From contig CALYBL010000034.1 of NCBI GenBank assembly GCA_944412495.1, forward strand, positions 1-58,650: a DNA stretch of 58,650 bases, given 5' to 3'. The position numbers and the translations under genes are program-made. The stretch comes from an uncultured Clostridia bacterium. Its GTDB lineage: Bacteria > Bacillota > Clostridia > Oscillospirales > Acutalibacteraceae. Below the pieces are notes generated by a model. The model was not told the origin of the DNA and did not search any database. It saw nothing but the letters and a program-made list of their open reading frames with translations. Below are positions 28,139 to 36,504 of the stretch, piece by piece; position 1 is the stretch's first letter, and each line of letters begins with the position of its first letter.

Positions 28139-29008
28139 ATGAAAAAATCAATTATAAATTTAATTATAACGCTGTTTAAGGGTATGTTTATCGGCGGTAC
28201 CATGCTGATACCGGGAGTCAGCGGCGGCACAATGGCCATTATACTCGGAATATACGATAAGCTGATATCTGCGATAAGCCGCTTTTTCAAGAACATAAAG
28301 TCGAATATAATATTTCTTGCTGTTTTCGGCGTTGGCGCCGTTCTCGGAATGGTAGTTCTGGCAGTTCCCATATCAAGCCTTAAGGAAATGTTTGAAAAGC
28401 CTGTAACATTTTTCTTTATCGGCTGCGTGGTCGGCAGCGTACCTATGATGATAAAAAAAGCACAGGTGCGAAAGGTATCGTGGAAATGCTTTGTATTTCC
28501 GATACTGGGAATATTGTTTGTCGTTCTGATATCGTTTATACCCACCAGCTCATCGGACGCGGCAATGAGCGGCGGCGTTCTCGATTATCTGCTGCTTGTA
28601 CTTGCCGGATTTCTCGCTGCTATCGCTCTGGTGCTGCCCGGCATCAGTGTGTCCTTCTTCCTGCTTCTTATCGGCGTTTACGACGATATGCTCAACGCGA
28701 TTAAGGAATTTAACATTCCCTATCTTATACCAATCTTCATAGGGCTTGTGCTCGGCGTTATACTTACCACAAGGCTACTTGAAACCGCAATGGCAAAGTT
28801 CCCTCAGCCTACATATCTTATAATATTGGGCTTTATCGTAGGCTCTATCTATGAAATTTTCCCCGGACTTCCCGGAGATGTCTGGGAATACTTAATATGC
28901 GCCGCAACACTGGTGCTTGGATATCTGTTCATCTGGCTTATCTCGCGGCTCGGTCAGGGCAAGGATGAGAGCGAGAGCGAGGCGGCCATTTCCGACGGTC
29001 AGGCGTAG
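28139..29008 (+). CDS. popT: DUF368 family polyprenyl-phosphate transporter (PopT-like)
   Basis: This 289-residue protein has about eight hydrophobic segments. It carries the two inverted family signatures: MLIPGVSGGTMAIILGIYD near the N-terminus and ALVLPGISVSFFLLLIGVYD in the middle. DUF368 proteins have been shown to recycle undecaprenyl phosphate across the membrane for wall synthesis. A short charged tail ends the protein. It has its own promoter and terminator. The symbol is by family similarity only. Confidence 0.82.
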   Translation: MKKSIINLIITLFKGMFIGGTMLIPGVSGGTMAIILGIYDKLISAISRFFKNIKSNIIFLAVFGVGAVLGMVVLAVPISSLKEMFEKPVTFFFIGCVVGSVPMMIKKAQVRKVSWKCFVFPILGILFVVLISFIPTSSSDAAMSGGVLDYLLLVLAGFLAAIALVLPGISVSFFLLLIGVYDDMLNAIKEFNIPYLIPIFIGLVLGVILTTRLLETAMAKFPQPTYLIILGFIVGSIYEIFPGLPGDVWEYLICAATLVLGYLFIWLISRLGQGKDESESEAAISDGQA

Positions 29009-29053
29009 AGCTTTACACTTTCTTTACGTTCGCGTGCGGCTGCATAAAATTTT

Positions 29054-29086
29054 ATCGGAGCAAGTAAAGCTTGCTCCGATTTTTTT
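29054..29086 (+). terminator. Terminator after the DUF368 gene
   Basis: A perfect ATCGGAGCAAG/CTTGCTCCGAT stem with a TAAAG loop is followed by T6, about 45 bases after the stop codon. Confidence 0.92.
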
Positions 29087-29615
29087 GTCCGTCAGCTTAC
29101 AATTTTTATCTTTGCCGGCAAAAAAGCCTTACGGGCAGTTATATGAATGGAATTGTGCATCAAATATGAAACACAGCCTGCTCCCTCGATGATTGCCCTG
29201 CCTGATTTCCGGCAGCAAAAAATGTATGTATGATAAGTCACTAACATTTGCAGTATGCTTTTAAGAGCCTGCAAATACCGGCATTAAACCGCCGCCGTTG
29301 ATTTTGTGAAAAGCAGTCGTCCGCTTTGCTGCTGTCGCTTACCTGCGAAGAGGTTACATGTAAAAACTGCCCTCGGCGCATAAAACAGTCGGGAACGGTA
29401 CGGCAGTCGGCGTCGGCTTTTCGGCAAATTAGCACCAGACGGCTTTAGCAGAAAAGCCATGCATAAATCATTCCATATCCGCATGATAAAGCGTTCTTGC
29501 TGCGGTTGGCTGCTGCTCATTTTTTAATGTGCCCATCCCCGTTAGATTCCGTATAGCTCAATGTACCGGCCGCTGCGGCATGTCAAAACCCACGGCGGTG
29601 CGGCAGCGGTTTATT
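29087..29615. other. 529-base intergenic region without a recognised gene
   Basis: The region lies between the DUF368 terminator and the convergent esterase gene. No ORF with a ribosome binding site, no RNA family and no clear repeat was seen. Confidence 0.45.
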
Positions 29616-30572
29616 CTATACATTTTCAAGCAGCTTCGACTTGGAAAGCAGCAGCTCCGCTATCCTTGCATGTCCCTGAGGAGTCGGATGCGCCCAATCG
29701 CTGAGCCCGCTTTCCAAAAATCCCGGCAGCTCGGCCGCATAGTCGGTATAAACGCCGCCAGTCTCTCCAGCGAGGCGCTTCAGCTCCAGCTTGAAATGAT
29801 TTTTGTCCGGGTCGGAAAACCAGCAGAAATCATTGACATAAACCTGTGCCCCATGCTTTTTAATGCTTTCCGCCGCCGTATTTATCTTTGCCGTAAAGGC
29901 TTCACCGTCGGCAAAATAGCTGTCATTGTGGCCAATGGAAAAAAATACAATGTCGGCATTGCATATGGTATCTATGACATTGTCGCTAAGCTCGCACAGG
30001 CACAGCCCGCTCAGCCCGTAATTGTTAAGCTCGGTTGCCGACCTGTCGTTGTAGTATGCCATTCCACTCAGCAGTACCGGCATATTCTCCGATATCACCT
30101 TTATTTTTATATCGGCGCTGTCAAAGCCAGATATGTCTATCGGCCCGGCGGTTTTCATTTTGTAGCTTTCACCGCCGCTGTCGACCGTCATAACAAGCCG
30201 CCCGCCGGCATACACCTCAAAAACGCCGTAATTTTTGTCGCTCTGATAGTATATATATGCCTCACGGAAGCTGTCCTTTACGGTTATATCAACGTATGAG
30301 CCCTTTTCATATGCCATGAGCTTGTAGGCGTTTATGCACCTGCCGTCCTTGAAAGCGCAAAAGCCGTGATTTTTCAGAGTATGCACCTCCCAGTACTGGC
30401 CGTTGTCGTTAAATATCATATACTCAAGAGATGTAAAGCCGTAGTTGTAAACTCCTGTTTTCTCGGCTATTTTGTGCTTGATTATACCTATATAGCTTTG
30501 GTTGGGAATATCCGGTGTGTTTGCGCCGTGCGATATGCTGTCGCCGAGCACACTTATGACTTTTCTTTCCAT
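29616..30572 (-). CDS. SGNH/GDSL-family esterase
   Basis: This 318-residue hydrolase has block I GDSISHG (catalytic Ser at about residue 12), the block III motif FFSIGHNDSYF and block V DWAHPTPQGHAR with the catalytic Asp and His. Between blocks I and III, about 100 residues form a beta-rich insertion that may be a carbohydrate-binding or jelly-roll module, as in two-domain CE2-like esterases. No signal peptide is present. It would cleave an acyl ester, perhaps on a sugar. GGAGG six bases before ATG 30572 fixes the start; the longer frame has none. Confidence 0.82.
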   Translation of the reverse strand: MERKVISVLGDSISHGANTPDIPNQSYIGIIKHKIAEKTGVYNYGFTSLEYMIFNDNGQYWEVHTLKNHGFCAFKDGRCINAYKLMAYEKGSYVDITVKDSFREAYIYYQSDKNYGVFEVYAGGRLVMTVDSGGESYKMKTAGPIDISGFDSADIKIKVISENMPVLLSGMAYYNDRSATELNNYGLSGLCLCELSDNVIDTICNADIVFFSIGHNDSYFADGEAFTAKINTAAESIKKHGAQVYVNDFCWFSDPDKNHFKLELKRLAGETGGVYTDYAAELPGFLESGLSDWAHPTPQGHARIAELLLSKSKLLENV

Positions 30573-30706
30573 TTTAAGCCTCCGCTGCTGTAAATTATAT
30601 TCGACTGCTATCAGTATATCAGACAGACATTGACATATCAAATATTACTTATATAATAAAAAATAATTATTATATATTAAATATCGTAGCGAGGAGCTTG
30701 ATCTTT

Positions 30707-31180
30707 ATGCCAAATCAAATATATATAAATACGGATATAGGCATATACATTGCTCAGGAGGACGGTGCCGGCATAACACGGCTCGAGCGTCTGAGCGGCG
30801 GAGCCGGTATTGACAGCGCCGGCAGCAAGAGCTCTTCACCGCTGCTTAAGGAGTGCTCAAAGCAGCTTACGGCGTACTTTGCCGGCAGTCTCAAAAGATT
30901 CGACCTGCCGCTGAGCCTGCACGGCACCGAGTTTCAGAAAAAGGTCTGGCACGCACTGCAAAAAATCCCATATGGTGAGACACGCAGCTACGGCGAGATT
31001 GCTGCAGCCATCGGGAATCCCAAGGCCTGCCGCGCCGTTGGTCTTGCAAACAACCGTAATCCGGTAGCTATCATTGTTCCCTGCCATCGAGTAATAGGCG
31101 CAAACGGCGCATTGGTCGGCTATGCCGGGGGCGTGTGGATAAAAAAATATCTGCTTGAGCTTGAGGAGAAAAACAAGTGA
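30707..31180 (+). CDS. ogt: Methylated-DNA--protein-cysteine methyltransferase
   Basis: This 157-residue protein is a suicide DNA-repair enzyme that moves an alkyl group from O6-alkylguanine to its own cysteine. The active site is IIVPCHRVIG with C126. The helix-turn-helix arginine-finger region ACRAVGLANNRNP precedes it. An N-terminal ribonuclease-like domain is present. GAGGAG ten bases upstream supports ATG 30707 over TTG 30698. It is a single-gene unit. Confidence 0.93.
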   Translation: MPNQIYINTDIGIYIAQEDGAGITRLERLSGGAGIDSAGSKSSSPLLKECSKQLTAYFAGSLKRFDLPLSLHGTEFQKKVWHALQKIPYGETRSYGEIAAAIGNPKACRAVGLANNRNPVAIIVPCHRVIGANGALVGYAGGVWIKKYLLELEEKNK

Positions 31181-31250
31181 CTTATTTACCTTGTTTATCT
31201 GCAAAAACATACCGTGCCCTTAAAGCATTCTTCTTCAGTATTTTTTATGG

Positions 31251-31606
31251 CCACCGGCTAAGCCGACGGCTTGAGTTGGCCCTGTAAGGTCCTGTTGTTG
31301 GCAAGCATCTCAGATGTCTTGAGCAAGCTGTCTCGAACAACGTGCTTGGAACTTTATTCCGCTTGCATCACTTACTACACAGCCCGCAAATGGGCTATAC
31401 CCCTTCTGACAGCGGCCTTCTATCATCCATTGTTAGCAGCACGTTTCGCTATTGCCTGAAGCTAAAGCTTTTATGGAGTGCCAGATTATTGTTAGCTGCT
31501 CGCACCTCGCGAGCTTCTGCCTTCCCGTAAAGCCGAACCCTTTTCGGTTAATCGGAAAACAGTCCTAACTGCCGGCAGAGCCGTGGTTTTCCTAACACAA
31601 TCAAAA
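31251..31606 (-). mobile_element. Small palindrome-bounded non-coding element (IS605-like), copy 2
   Basis: Read on the minus strand the element opens with AAAACCACGGCTCTGCCGG (left hairpin near 31569-31590). It closes with a GGCTTAGCC-type hairpin next to CCGGTGG near 31251-31275. It shares with copy 1 the AAAAGCTTTAGCTT block, an AGCCC/GGGCT hairpin and AAGTGATGCAAG plus CGGAATAAA. It also has CTGTCAGAAGGGG and a long set of paired arms near its right end. No protein is encoded. The layout recalls IS605-type elements carrying an OMEGA/HEARO-like RNA but lacking the nuclease. Confidence 0.5.
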
Positions 31607-31740
31607 CCATCGGCTGAACGGGTGATTTAAACAGGCCCTATAAGGTTCTAATACCTGTGGCAGTTCCCTAAAGGAAGCGATGGAAAGTCCGGCAACTACA
31701 CTTTTACCACAGGCCGCAACTACTCGGCACCAAGCATAAA
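31604..31740 (-). mobile_element. Right-end fragment of a third palindromic element
   Basis: On the minus strand the segment ends in AAATCACCCGTTCAGCCGATGG followed by TTTTGATT. That matches the right end of copy 1 (AAATCACCAGTTCAACTAGTGG plus TTTTGACT) at most positions. It abuts the left end of copy 2, so one element probably inserted beside another. Its own left end was not found. Confidence 0.45.
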
Positions 31741-31787
31741 GCCGTCCGATGAGGCTCATGCTCATCCGGCGGCTTTGAGCTTTTTTT
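31737..31787 (+). terminator. Terminator hairpin with plus-strand T-tract
   Basis: An AAGCCGTCCGATGAG/CTCATCCGGCGGCTT stem (one mismatch) is followed after five bases by T7 on the plus strand. It may end plus-strand transcripts from ogt. The stem alone could also stop the convergent ychF transcript. Confidence 0.65.
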
Positions 31788-31879
31788 AATATTACCGGCC
31801 GGCAGACGGCAAAGCTTCGCACAGCCTTTTGCGGCAGCGGCCTCACTGCTTTCCTCCTTGCCGGCTCAGGCAGCGGTGC

Positions 31880-32974
31880 CTATACATTAAACCGGAACAG
31901 TATGACGTCGCCGTCCTTTACGACATATTCCTTGCCCTCGGAGCGCACAAGCCCCTTTTCCTTGGCTGCAGCCATAGAGCCGCAGGCCATAAGCTCGTCA
32001 TATTCAATGACCTCGGCGCGTATAAAGCCGCGTTCGATGTCCGAATGTATCTTTCCGGCCGCCTGCGGCGCCTTGGTTCCTTTCTTTATCGTCCACGCCC
32101 TGACCTCCGGCTTTCCGGCCGTGAGGAAGGATATAAGCCCAAGCAGCGAGTAGCATTCCTTAATAAGCCGCTCAAGTCCGGAGGAGTCAAGTCCCAAATC
32201 GGACAAAAATACCTTTTTTTCCTCTTCAGGCATGGATGACATTTCCGCCTCAAGCTCGGCGCATATCGGCAGAACTCCGGCTCCCTCGGCTTCGGCTATC
32301 GACAGAACAGCCTTATACCGCTCATTGTTGTCAAGCCCGCCTATAAAGTCGTCCTCGCTCATATTGCAGGCGTATATCACCGGCTTTGACGTGAGCAGAA
32401 ACATAGATTTTAGTATCTCGCTCTCGTCATCATCCCTATCTACGCTGCGCGCCGGCTTCCCGCTCTCCAGATGGGCTATAAGCCGTTTTATAAAATCAAC
32501 CTCATGCGCGAGTGATTTATCACCCTTCATTGCCTTTGAGGAGCGGTCGAGCCTGCGCTGCGCCATGTCTATATCCGAAAGTATAAGCTCGATATTTATG
32601 GTCTCTATGTCCCGCGCAGGGTCTATGCTGCCGTCGACGTGCACTATATCGCTGTTTTCAAAACAGCGCACAACGTGTACTATAGCGTCGACCTCCCTTA
32701 TATGCGATAAGAACTTGTTGCCAAGCCCTTCGCCCTTCGACGCGCCCTTGACAAGTCCGGCAATATCCAGAAACTCTATGGACGCCGGCACAATTCTTTG
32801 TGTGTCGTACATCTCAGCAAGACGCTGCAGGCGCTCGTCCGGTACACTTACAACACCGACGTTCGGGTCTATGGTGCAAAACGGGTAATTTGCCGACGCC
32901 GCGCCGGCGTTCGTTATCGCATTAAACAGCGTCGATTTGCCCACGTTGGGCAGTCCTACGATTCCAAGCTTCAT
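31880..32974 (-). CDS. ychF: Redox-regulated ATPase YchF
   Basis: This 364-residue Obg-family P-loop protein prefers ATP over GTP. Motifs are G1 GLPNVGKSTLFNA, G3 DIAGLVKGASKGEGLGNKFL (cited as two parts), the atypical G4 YACNMSEDD in place of NKxD, and the C-terminal TGS domain ending YVVKDGDVILFRFNV. The length is canonical. It binds ribosomes and modulates the stress response. GGAGG six bases before ATG 32974 sets the start. Confidence 0.95.
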   Translation of the reverse strand: MKLGIVGLPNVGKSTLFNAITNAGAASANYPFCTIDPNVGVVSVPDERLQRLAEMYDTQRIVPASIEFLDIAGLVKGASKGEGLGNKFLSHIREVDAIVHVVRCFENSDIVHVDGSIDPARDIETINIELILSDIDMAQRRLDRSSKAMKGDKSLAHEVDFIKRLIAHLESGKPARSVDRDDDESEILKSMFLLTSKPVIYACNMSEDDFIGGLDNNERYKAVLSIAEAEGAGVLPICAELEAEMSSMPEEEKKVFLSDLGLDSSGLERLIKECYSLLGLISFLTAGKPEVRAWTIKKGTKAPQAAGKIHSDIERGFIRAEVIEYDELMACGSMAAAKEKGLVRSEGKEYVVKDGDVILFRFNV

Positions 32975-33586
32975 TTTTTCCTCCACCAAACATAACAAAT
33001 ATACTAAAAATGAAAATTTTAAATTTACAGCAGTCGCAGCCTCAGAAAAGAGCCGTAAAGCTTCGTGCGGCAAATCCGCAACAGCCGATAAAGCCGCCGG
33101 GGCATAATAATAATTTGTAAAGGCTCATGCCCGTCAGCGCCCGCACACACAAAGCACCGGATATACGTGCAGAGGTCATATCGTAATGCCGACCATTCAC
33201 GGCCGGCGTCAGCACTCGCTGCAAGGACGTGCCGGTGCTCCAAAAAAGCGGCCGTTTAACAAGGCCGGAGCATTCGGCTTTTATGTTCAAGTCACACATT
33301 AATAATTATGCACCGCAGCACGGCAAAAAGCAAGTACAAAATGCATGCAAAGCAGCCCTTACCGCTTGATAAACATCCGTGACACTCCATAATATTCACA
33401 GGCAGCTCCCTAAAGCCTGGCTTTGGCCGATTTACGTACTCAGCATTGCGGCAAATTCCGCTTTAATATGGATTTCAGTCACGCCATTCGTTTTTTGCAC
33501 TGATGCCGTACGCTGACGAGAAAATCCTGCAAAAATGTACCGCCTGTGCTATAATAAAGAAAAGCATAAAGCAAAGAGGTGAGATA
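32975..33586. other. 612-base intergenic region upstream of the MNT/HEPN genes
   Basis: The first 300 bases show nothing recognisable. A TATAAT-like box near 33549-33554 is a plausible -10 for the MNT/HEPN operon. No ORF in the region has coding support. Confidence 0.45.
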
Positions 33587-33895
33587 ATGTCCGACAAAAC
33601 GATTGAAAGCGTATGCCGGCAGATAGTCGAGAAATTTTCTCCTGAAAGAATCATACTCTTCAGCCGCAAAAATTCGCCGAGCAACGTACTGTCATCGTTT
33701 AAGCTGTGCGTCATTATCGACGGCGGCGACCCCGACATGACGGAGCACGACATATATATGGACATAGACTGCGCCGTTCCGTTCGACGCGCTTGTTTATA
33801 CAAGCTCCGACTTTGACGGCCTCAGCGGCCGCAGCGGCAGCTTTGCCCGGCGCATTGCAGAAGAAGGGAGTGTGCTGTATGAGCGGCCGGAATAA
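33587..33895 (+). CDS. Degenerate MNT-type nucleotidyltransferase-like protein
   Basis: This 102-residue protein has the start of a minimal nucleotidyltransferase (VEKFSPERIILF). The catalytic GSxxRG...DxD stretch is replaced by SRKNSPSNVLSSFKLCVIID, so it should not transfer nucleotides. The C-terminus (ARRIAEEGSVLYERPE) is typical of the family. In working MNT/HEPN systems this protein AMP-modifies or blocks the HEPN toxin. Here it may act only by binding. AGAGGTGA supports ATG 33587. It overlaps the HEPN gene by 17 bases. Confidence 0.65.
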   Translation: MSDKTIESVCRQIVEKFSPERIILFSRKNSPSNVLSSFKLCVIIDGGDPDMTEHDIYMDIDCAVPFDALVYTSSDFDGLSGRSGSFARRIAEEGSVLYERPE

Positions 33896-34310
33896 AAGCT
33901 CGGACGACAGCAGGTATTACTTCGACTGGCTTGAGTTTGCAGCCGCAGACCTGCTTGCCGCAAAGGTTCTCAGCGAAAACACCGGCTGCAGCGCGCTTGC
34001 CGCCTTTCACTGCCAGCAGGCTATTGAAAAGGCGCTTAAGGGATACACTCTGTTTAAAACCGGACGTCTTGTAGACGGACACAACCTGCCTTGGCTCTGC
34101 CGCAACGCAGCGCGCTGTGATTCGGCGTTTGAGGAATGGCTGGACGAATCAGCGGCAATGGCAAGGCTGTATATCGAGACACGATACCCCTCCGACAGGC
34201 AGCAGACCTTTACCGCAGAGCGCCTGCGCGCCATACTGAAAATGGCGGAGGATATGTATAATTTCATCTGCGAAAGCGTATACGGAAAAGAGAGCATGAG
34301 AGATATATGA
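33879..34310 (+). CDS. HEPN domain protein (putative RNase toxin)
   Basis: This 143-residue helical protein shows DWLEFAAADLLAAKVL, the hallmark AAFHCQQAIEKALKGYTLF and an R-x4-H motif (R63-LVDG-H68) followed by NLPWL. R-x4-6-H is the RNase active site of many HEPN toxins. It overlaps the upstream MNT-like gene, the standard layout for a toxin-antitoxin or regulatory pair. The GAGTG-type ribosome binding site lies inside the previous gene. Whether it is a toxin or a domesticated regulator is unknown. Confidence 0.75.
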   Translation: MSGRNKSSDDSRYYFDWLEFAAADLLAAKVLSENTGCSALAAFHCQQAIEKALKGYTLFKTGRLVDGHNLPWLCRNAARCDSAFEEWLDESAAMARLYIETRYPSDRQQTFTAERLRAILKMAEDMYNFICESVYGKESMRDI

Positions 34311-34359
34311 TGCCGAGTCTGAAATGTGTCTGCTGACAAAAGCATTGGAGGGATAAAGC

Positions 34360-34683
34360 ATGCTTGGCAAAACCGTCACGGTTACCGTAGATCTTCCGCT
34401 CGGGACATGTCATCCGGGATACAGTGATACCAGTTATAGCGTAAACTACGGCTATATAGAGGGAATATGCGCACCGGACGGCGAATGGCAGGACGCATAT
34501 ATACTCGGCGTAAATGAACCTGTCGCTGCTTTCACAGGAAAAGTAGCATCCGTCATACGCCGCCGCAATGACGGCGAAGAAAAATGGGTGGTGTGCCCTG
34601 AGAGCATGTTCCCTTCAAAAGAGGAAACAGCAAGGGCGGTTGACTTTTGCGAGCGCTATTTTGATTCGGAAATAATAATGTGA
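34360..34683 (+). CDS. Small inorganic-pyrophosphatase-like protein
   Basis: This 107-residue protein resembles a short clostridial branch of inorganic pyrophosphatases. It shows LGKTVTVTVDLPLGTCHPGY (quoted to the limit), VNYGYIEG, APDGEWQDAYILGVNEP and KWVVCPESM. The acidic APDG-QDAY motif matches the metal-binding centre of family I enzymes, which are normally about 170 residues. The truncation makes activity uncertain. It follows the HEPN gene by 49 bases and may be in the same transcript. GGAGG lies eleven bases upstream of the start. Confidence 0.65.
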   Translation: MLGKTVTVTVDLPLGTCHPGYSDTSYSVNYGYIEGICAPDGEWQDAYILGVNEPVAAFTGKVASVIRRRNDGEEKWVVCPESMFPSKEETARAVDFCERYFDSEIIM

Positions 34684-34737
34684 ATTGCACATGTCGTGCA
34701 CGGCTATGCTGCGCATGGACATGATGATTCTATATGC

Positions 34738-34778
34738 AAAATACCCCCGACGGATAGTCGGGGGTATAGATTTTTAAA
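34738..34778 (+). terminator. Terminator after the pyrophosphatase-like gene
   Basis: A strong ATACCCCCGAC/GTCGGGGGTAT stem is followed by a T-rich tract (GATTTTT). Confidence 0.88.
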
Positions 34779-35225
34779 GGGCCGCACCGTAAAGAGGCGC
34801 GTGAATAATCGTTTTGCCGCGCCGGGATTTTCCTATGCTTCCTTTGTCCGAATATGGTAAAAGCCTGCCCTCATAGCGCAGCCGCTTTAGAAGCTCCTGA
34901 CAACGGTTTGTTTTTCTGTGCGGCTTATAAATTTAAGTGTATATCCTCGGCTTTCAAAAAGCCTTAATTGCTTTCAGCACGGAAGGGCGGCCACTCTATT
35001 GACAAAAGCGCGGACAGCGGCCCGAAAACGCGCCTGAATATGCATACCTTTAGAGCACAGTGTTCACAATTCGGCGCTTAATAATAAAGCGCAGGCAGCA
35101 ACACGCAGTAAGACGCCAAGGCGCTCCTTTGCACAAACACAGCTCAGTTCATACAGTCGAAAAGCATTCCCGGCACAGCTGCAGCCCTGCTTTGCTTAGA
35201 AAGGTACAGCTCAGACAATAATAAG
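34779..35225. other. 447-base intergenic region, nothing recognised
   Basis: The region lies between convergent transcription units. No supported ORF, RNA or repeat was found. Confidence 0.4.
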
Positions 35226-35678
35226 TCAATTATGTCCGCCGCAGCCATGATTTTTACAGGATGCCTCATTATCGCTGTGGCAGTGGTGAGCATGGCTATG
35301 TCCATCTGTGCAGCTGTGCGAGCCGTTATTGTCATGACTGCCGTGATGACTGCAATTTGCTTCAGCGTTTTGAACCAGCGTACCTCTGAGCAGTGAGGCT
35401 GCCGCTGAATCCGCGTCTCCGGTTACGCCTGAATAAAGCTGTATGCCGGCCTCCTCAAGCGCCTGCTTGGCCCCTTGGCCTATACCGCCGCATATCAGCA
35501 CATCAACGCCCATATCTTTAAGCAGCCCCGCCAGCGCGCCATGGCCTCTGCCGGCAGTATCTGCCACGTATGCCTGCGTTATTCTGCCGTCGCTTACCTC
35601 GTATATCTTAAACTGAGAAGTGTGCCCAAAATGCTGAAAAATCTCGCCGGCCTCGTAGGTACATGCTATTTTTTTCAT
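35226..35678 (-). CDS. NifX/NafY-type FeMo-cofactor-binding-like protein with His-rich tail
   Basis: This 150-residue protein has an N-terminal Nitro_FeMo-Co domain (FQHFGHTSQFKIYE, GHGALAGLLKDMGVDVLICGGIG, ALEEAGI). Such domains bind iron-sulfur or metal clusters, also in organisms without nitrogenase. The last 45 residues carry at least a dozen His plus several Cys (HSHAHHCHSDN and similar) and look like a metal store or delivery tail. It lies one base after the Mrp-type ATPase gene and is co-transcribed, so a shared role in cluster handling is likely. Confidence 0.82.
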   Translation of the reverse strand: MKKIACTYEAGEIFQHFGHTSQFKIYEVSDGRITQAYVADTAGRGHGALAGLLKDMGVDVLICGGIGQGAKQALEEAGIQLYSGVTGDADSAAASLLRGTLVQNAEANCSHHGSHDNNGSHSCTDGHSHAHHCHSDNEASCKNHGCGGHN

Positions 35679-35679
35679 C

Positions 35680-36504
35680 CTATTTACCGTCCTTTATTCT
35701 GTCGAAAATTGCGCTCAGCCAATCGCCCTCAAACGACTCTATATTCCCCGAATCGCAGAGCGCCGCGAATTTCGGGTCAATCGGGATTTGTGCCGTGGTT
35801 TTTATCGCATGCTTCTGCGCTATTTCCGTGACATGGCTCTCGCCGAATATGTTATGCCGGCTTCCGCAGTCCGGACATAAAAAGTAGCTCATGTTTTCCA
35901 CAAGCCCAATTATCGGGATGTTCATCATATCCGCCATTCTCACAGCCTTTTCTACAACCATTGCCACCAGCTCCTGCGGAGATGCGACAACTACAATTCC
36001 GTCTACCGGTATGGACTGGAACACCGTGAGCGGCACGTCGCCAGTCCCCGGCGGCATGTCAACAAACATAAAGTCGATATCGCCCCATATAACGTCGGTC
36101 CAGAACTGTTTTACCGCCGTTGCGATTATGGGCCCGCGCCAAACTACGGGGTCGGTTTCGTCGGCGGTGAGCAGGTTGAGCGACATCACCTTTATGCCGG
36201 TGAGGCTGCTCACGGGATATAGGCCCATGTCGTCGGCCACTGCCCTGTCGTGTATGCCAAAAGCCTTTGGTATTGAAGGGCCGGTAATGTCGGCGTCCAA
36301 AACGGCGGATTTAGCGCCGCTGCGCCGTGCCGTCACCGCCAGCATAGACGTCACCAGCGATTTGCCTACACCGCCCTTGCCGCTCACTATCCCTATCACC
36401 TTTTTTATATTGCTCAGCCTGTGCGGCTTTTCCTTTTTAATTCCCGCGGTGCGCTCAGCGCAGTCCTCGCCGCAGGAATTGCAGTCATGGCTGCATTCGC
36501 TCAT
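35680..36504 (-). CDS. mrp: Mrp/NBP35-family iron-sulfur cluster carrier ATPase
   Basis: This 274-residue cytosolic P-loop ATPase has a deviant Walker A GIVSGKGGVGKSLVTS, DADITGPSIPKAFG, FVDMPPGTGDVPLT and the C-terminal CxxC (FLCPDCGS). The N-terminus has an additional Cys cluster (CSHDCNSCGEDC), as in NBP35-like proteins. These proteins carry and transfer Fe-S clusters. GGAGG nine bases upstream supports ATG 36504. It forms an operon with the NifX-like gene. Confidence 0.9.
   Translation of the reverse strand: MSECSHDCNSCGEDCAERTAGIKKEKPHRLSNIKKVIGIVSGKGGVGKSLVTSMLAVTARRSGAKSAVLDADITGPSIPKAFGIHDRAVADDMGLYPVSSLTGIKVMSLNLLTADETDPVVWRGPIIATAVKQFWTDVIWGDIDFMFVDMPPGTGDVPLTVFQSIPVDGIVVVASPQELVAMVVEKAVRMADMMNIPIIGLVENMSYFLCPDCGSRHNIFGESHVTEIAQKHAIKTTAQIPIDPKFAALCDSGNIESFEGDWLSAIFDRIKDGK

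Noticed and set aside
35144-35335. A 63-codon ORF overlapping the NifX-like gene's tail
   Set aside because: It is a frame-shifted shadow of the His-rich tail.
35226-36504. Nitrogen fixation genes
   Set aside because: The NifX-like domain and Mrp ATPase occur in many non-diazotrophs; no nifHDK or nifB is present.
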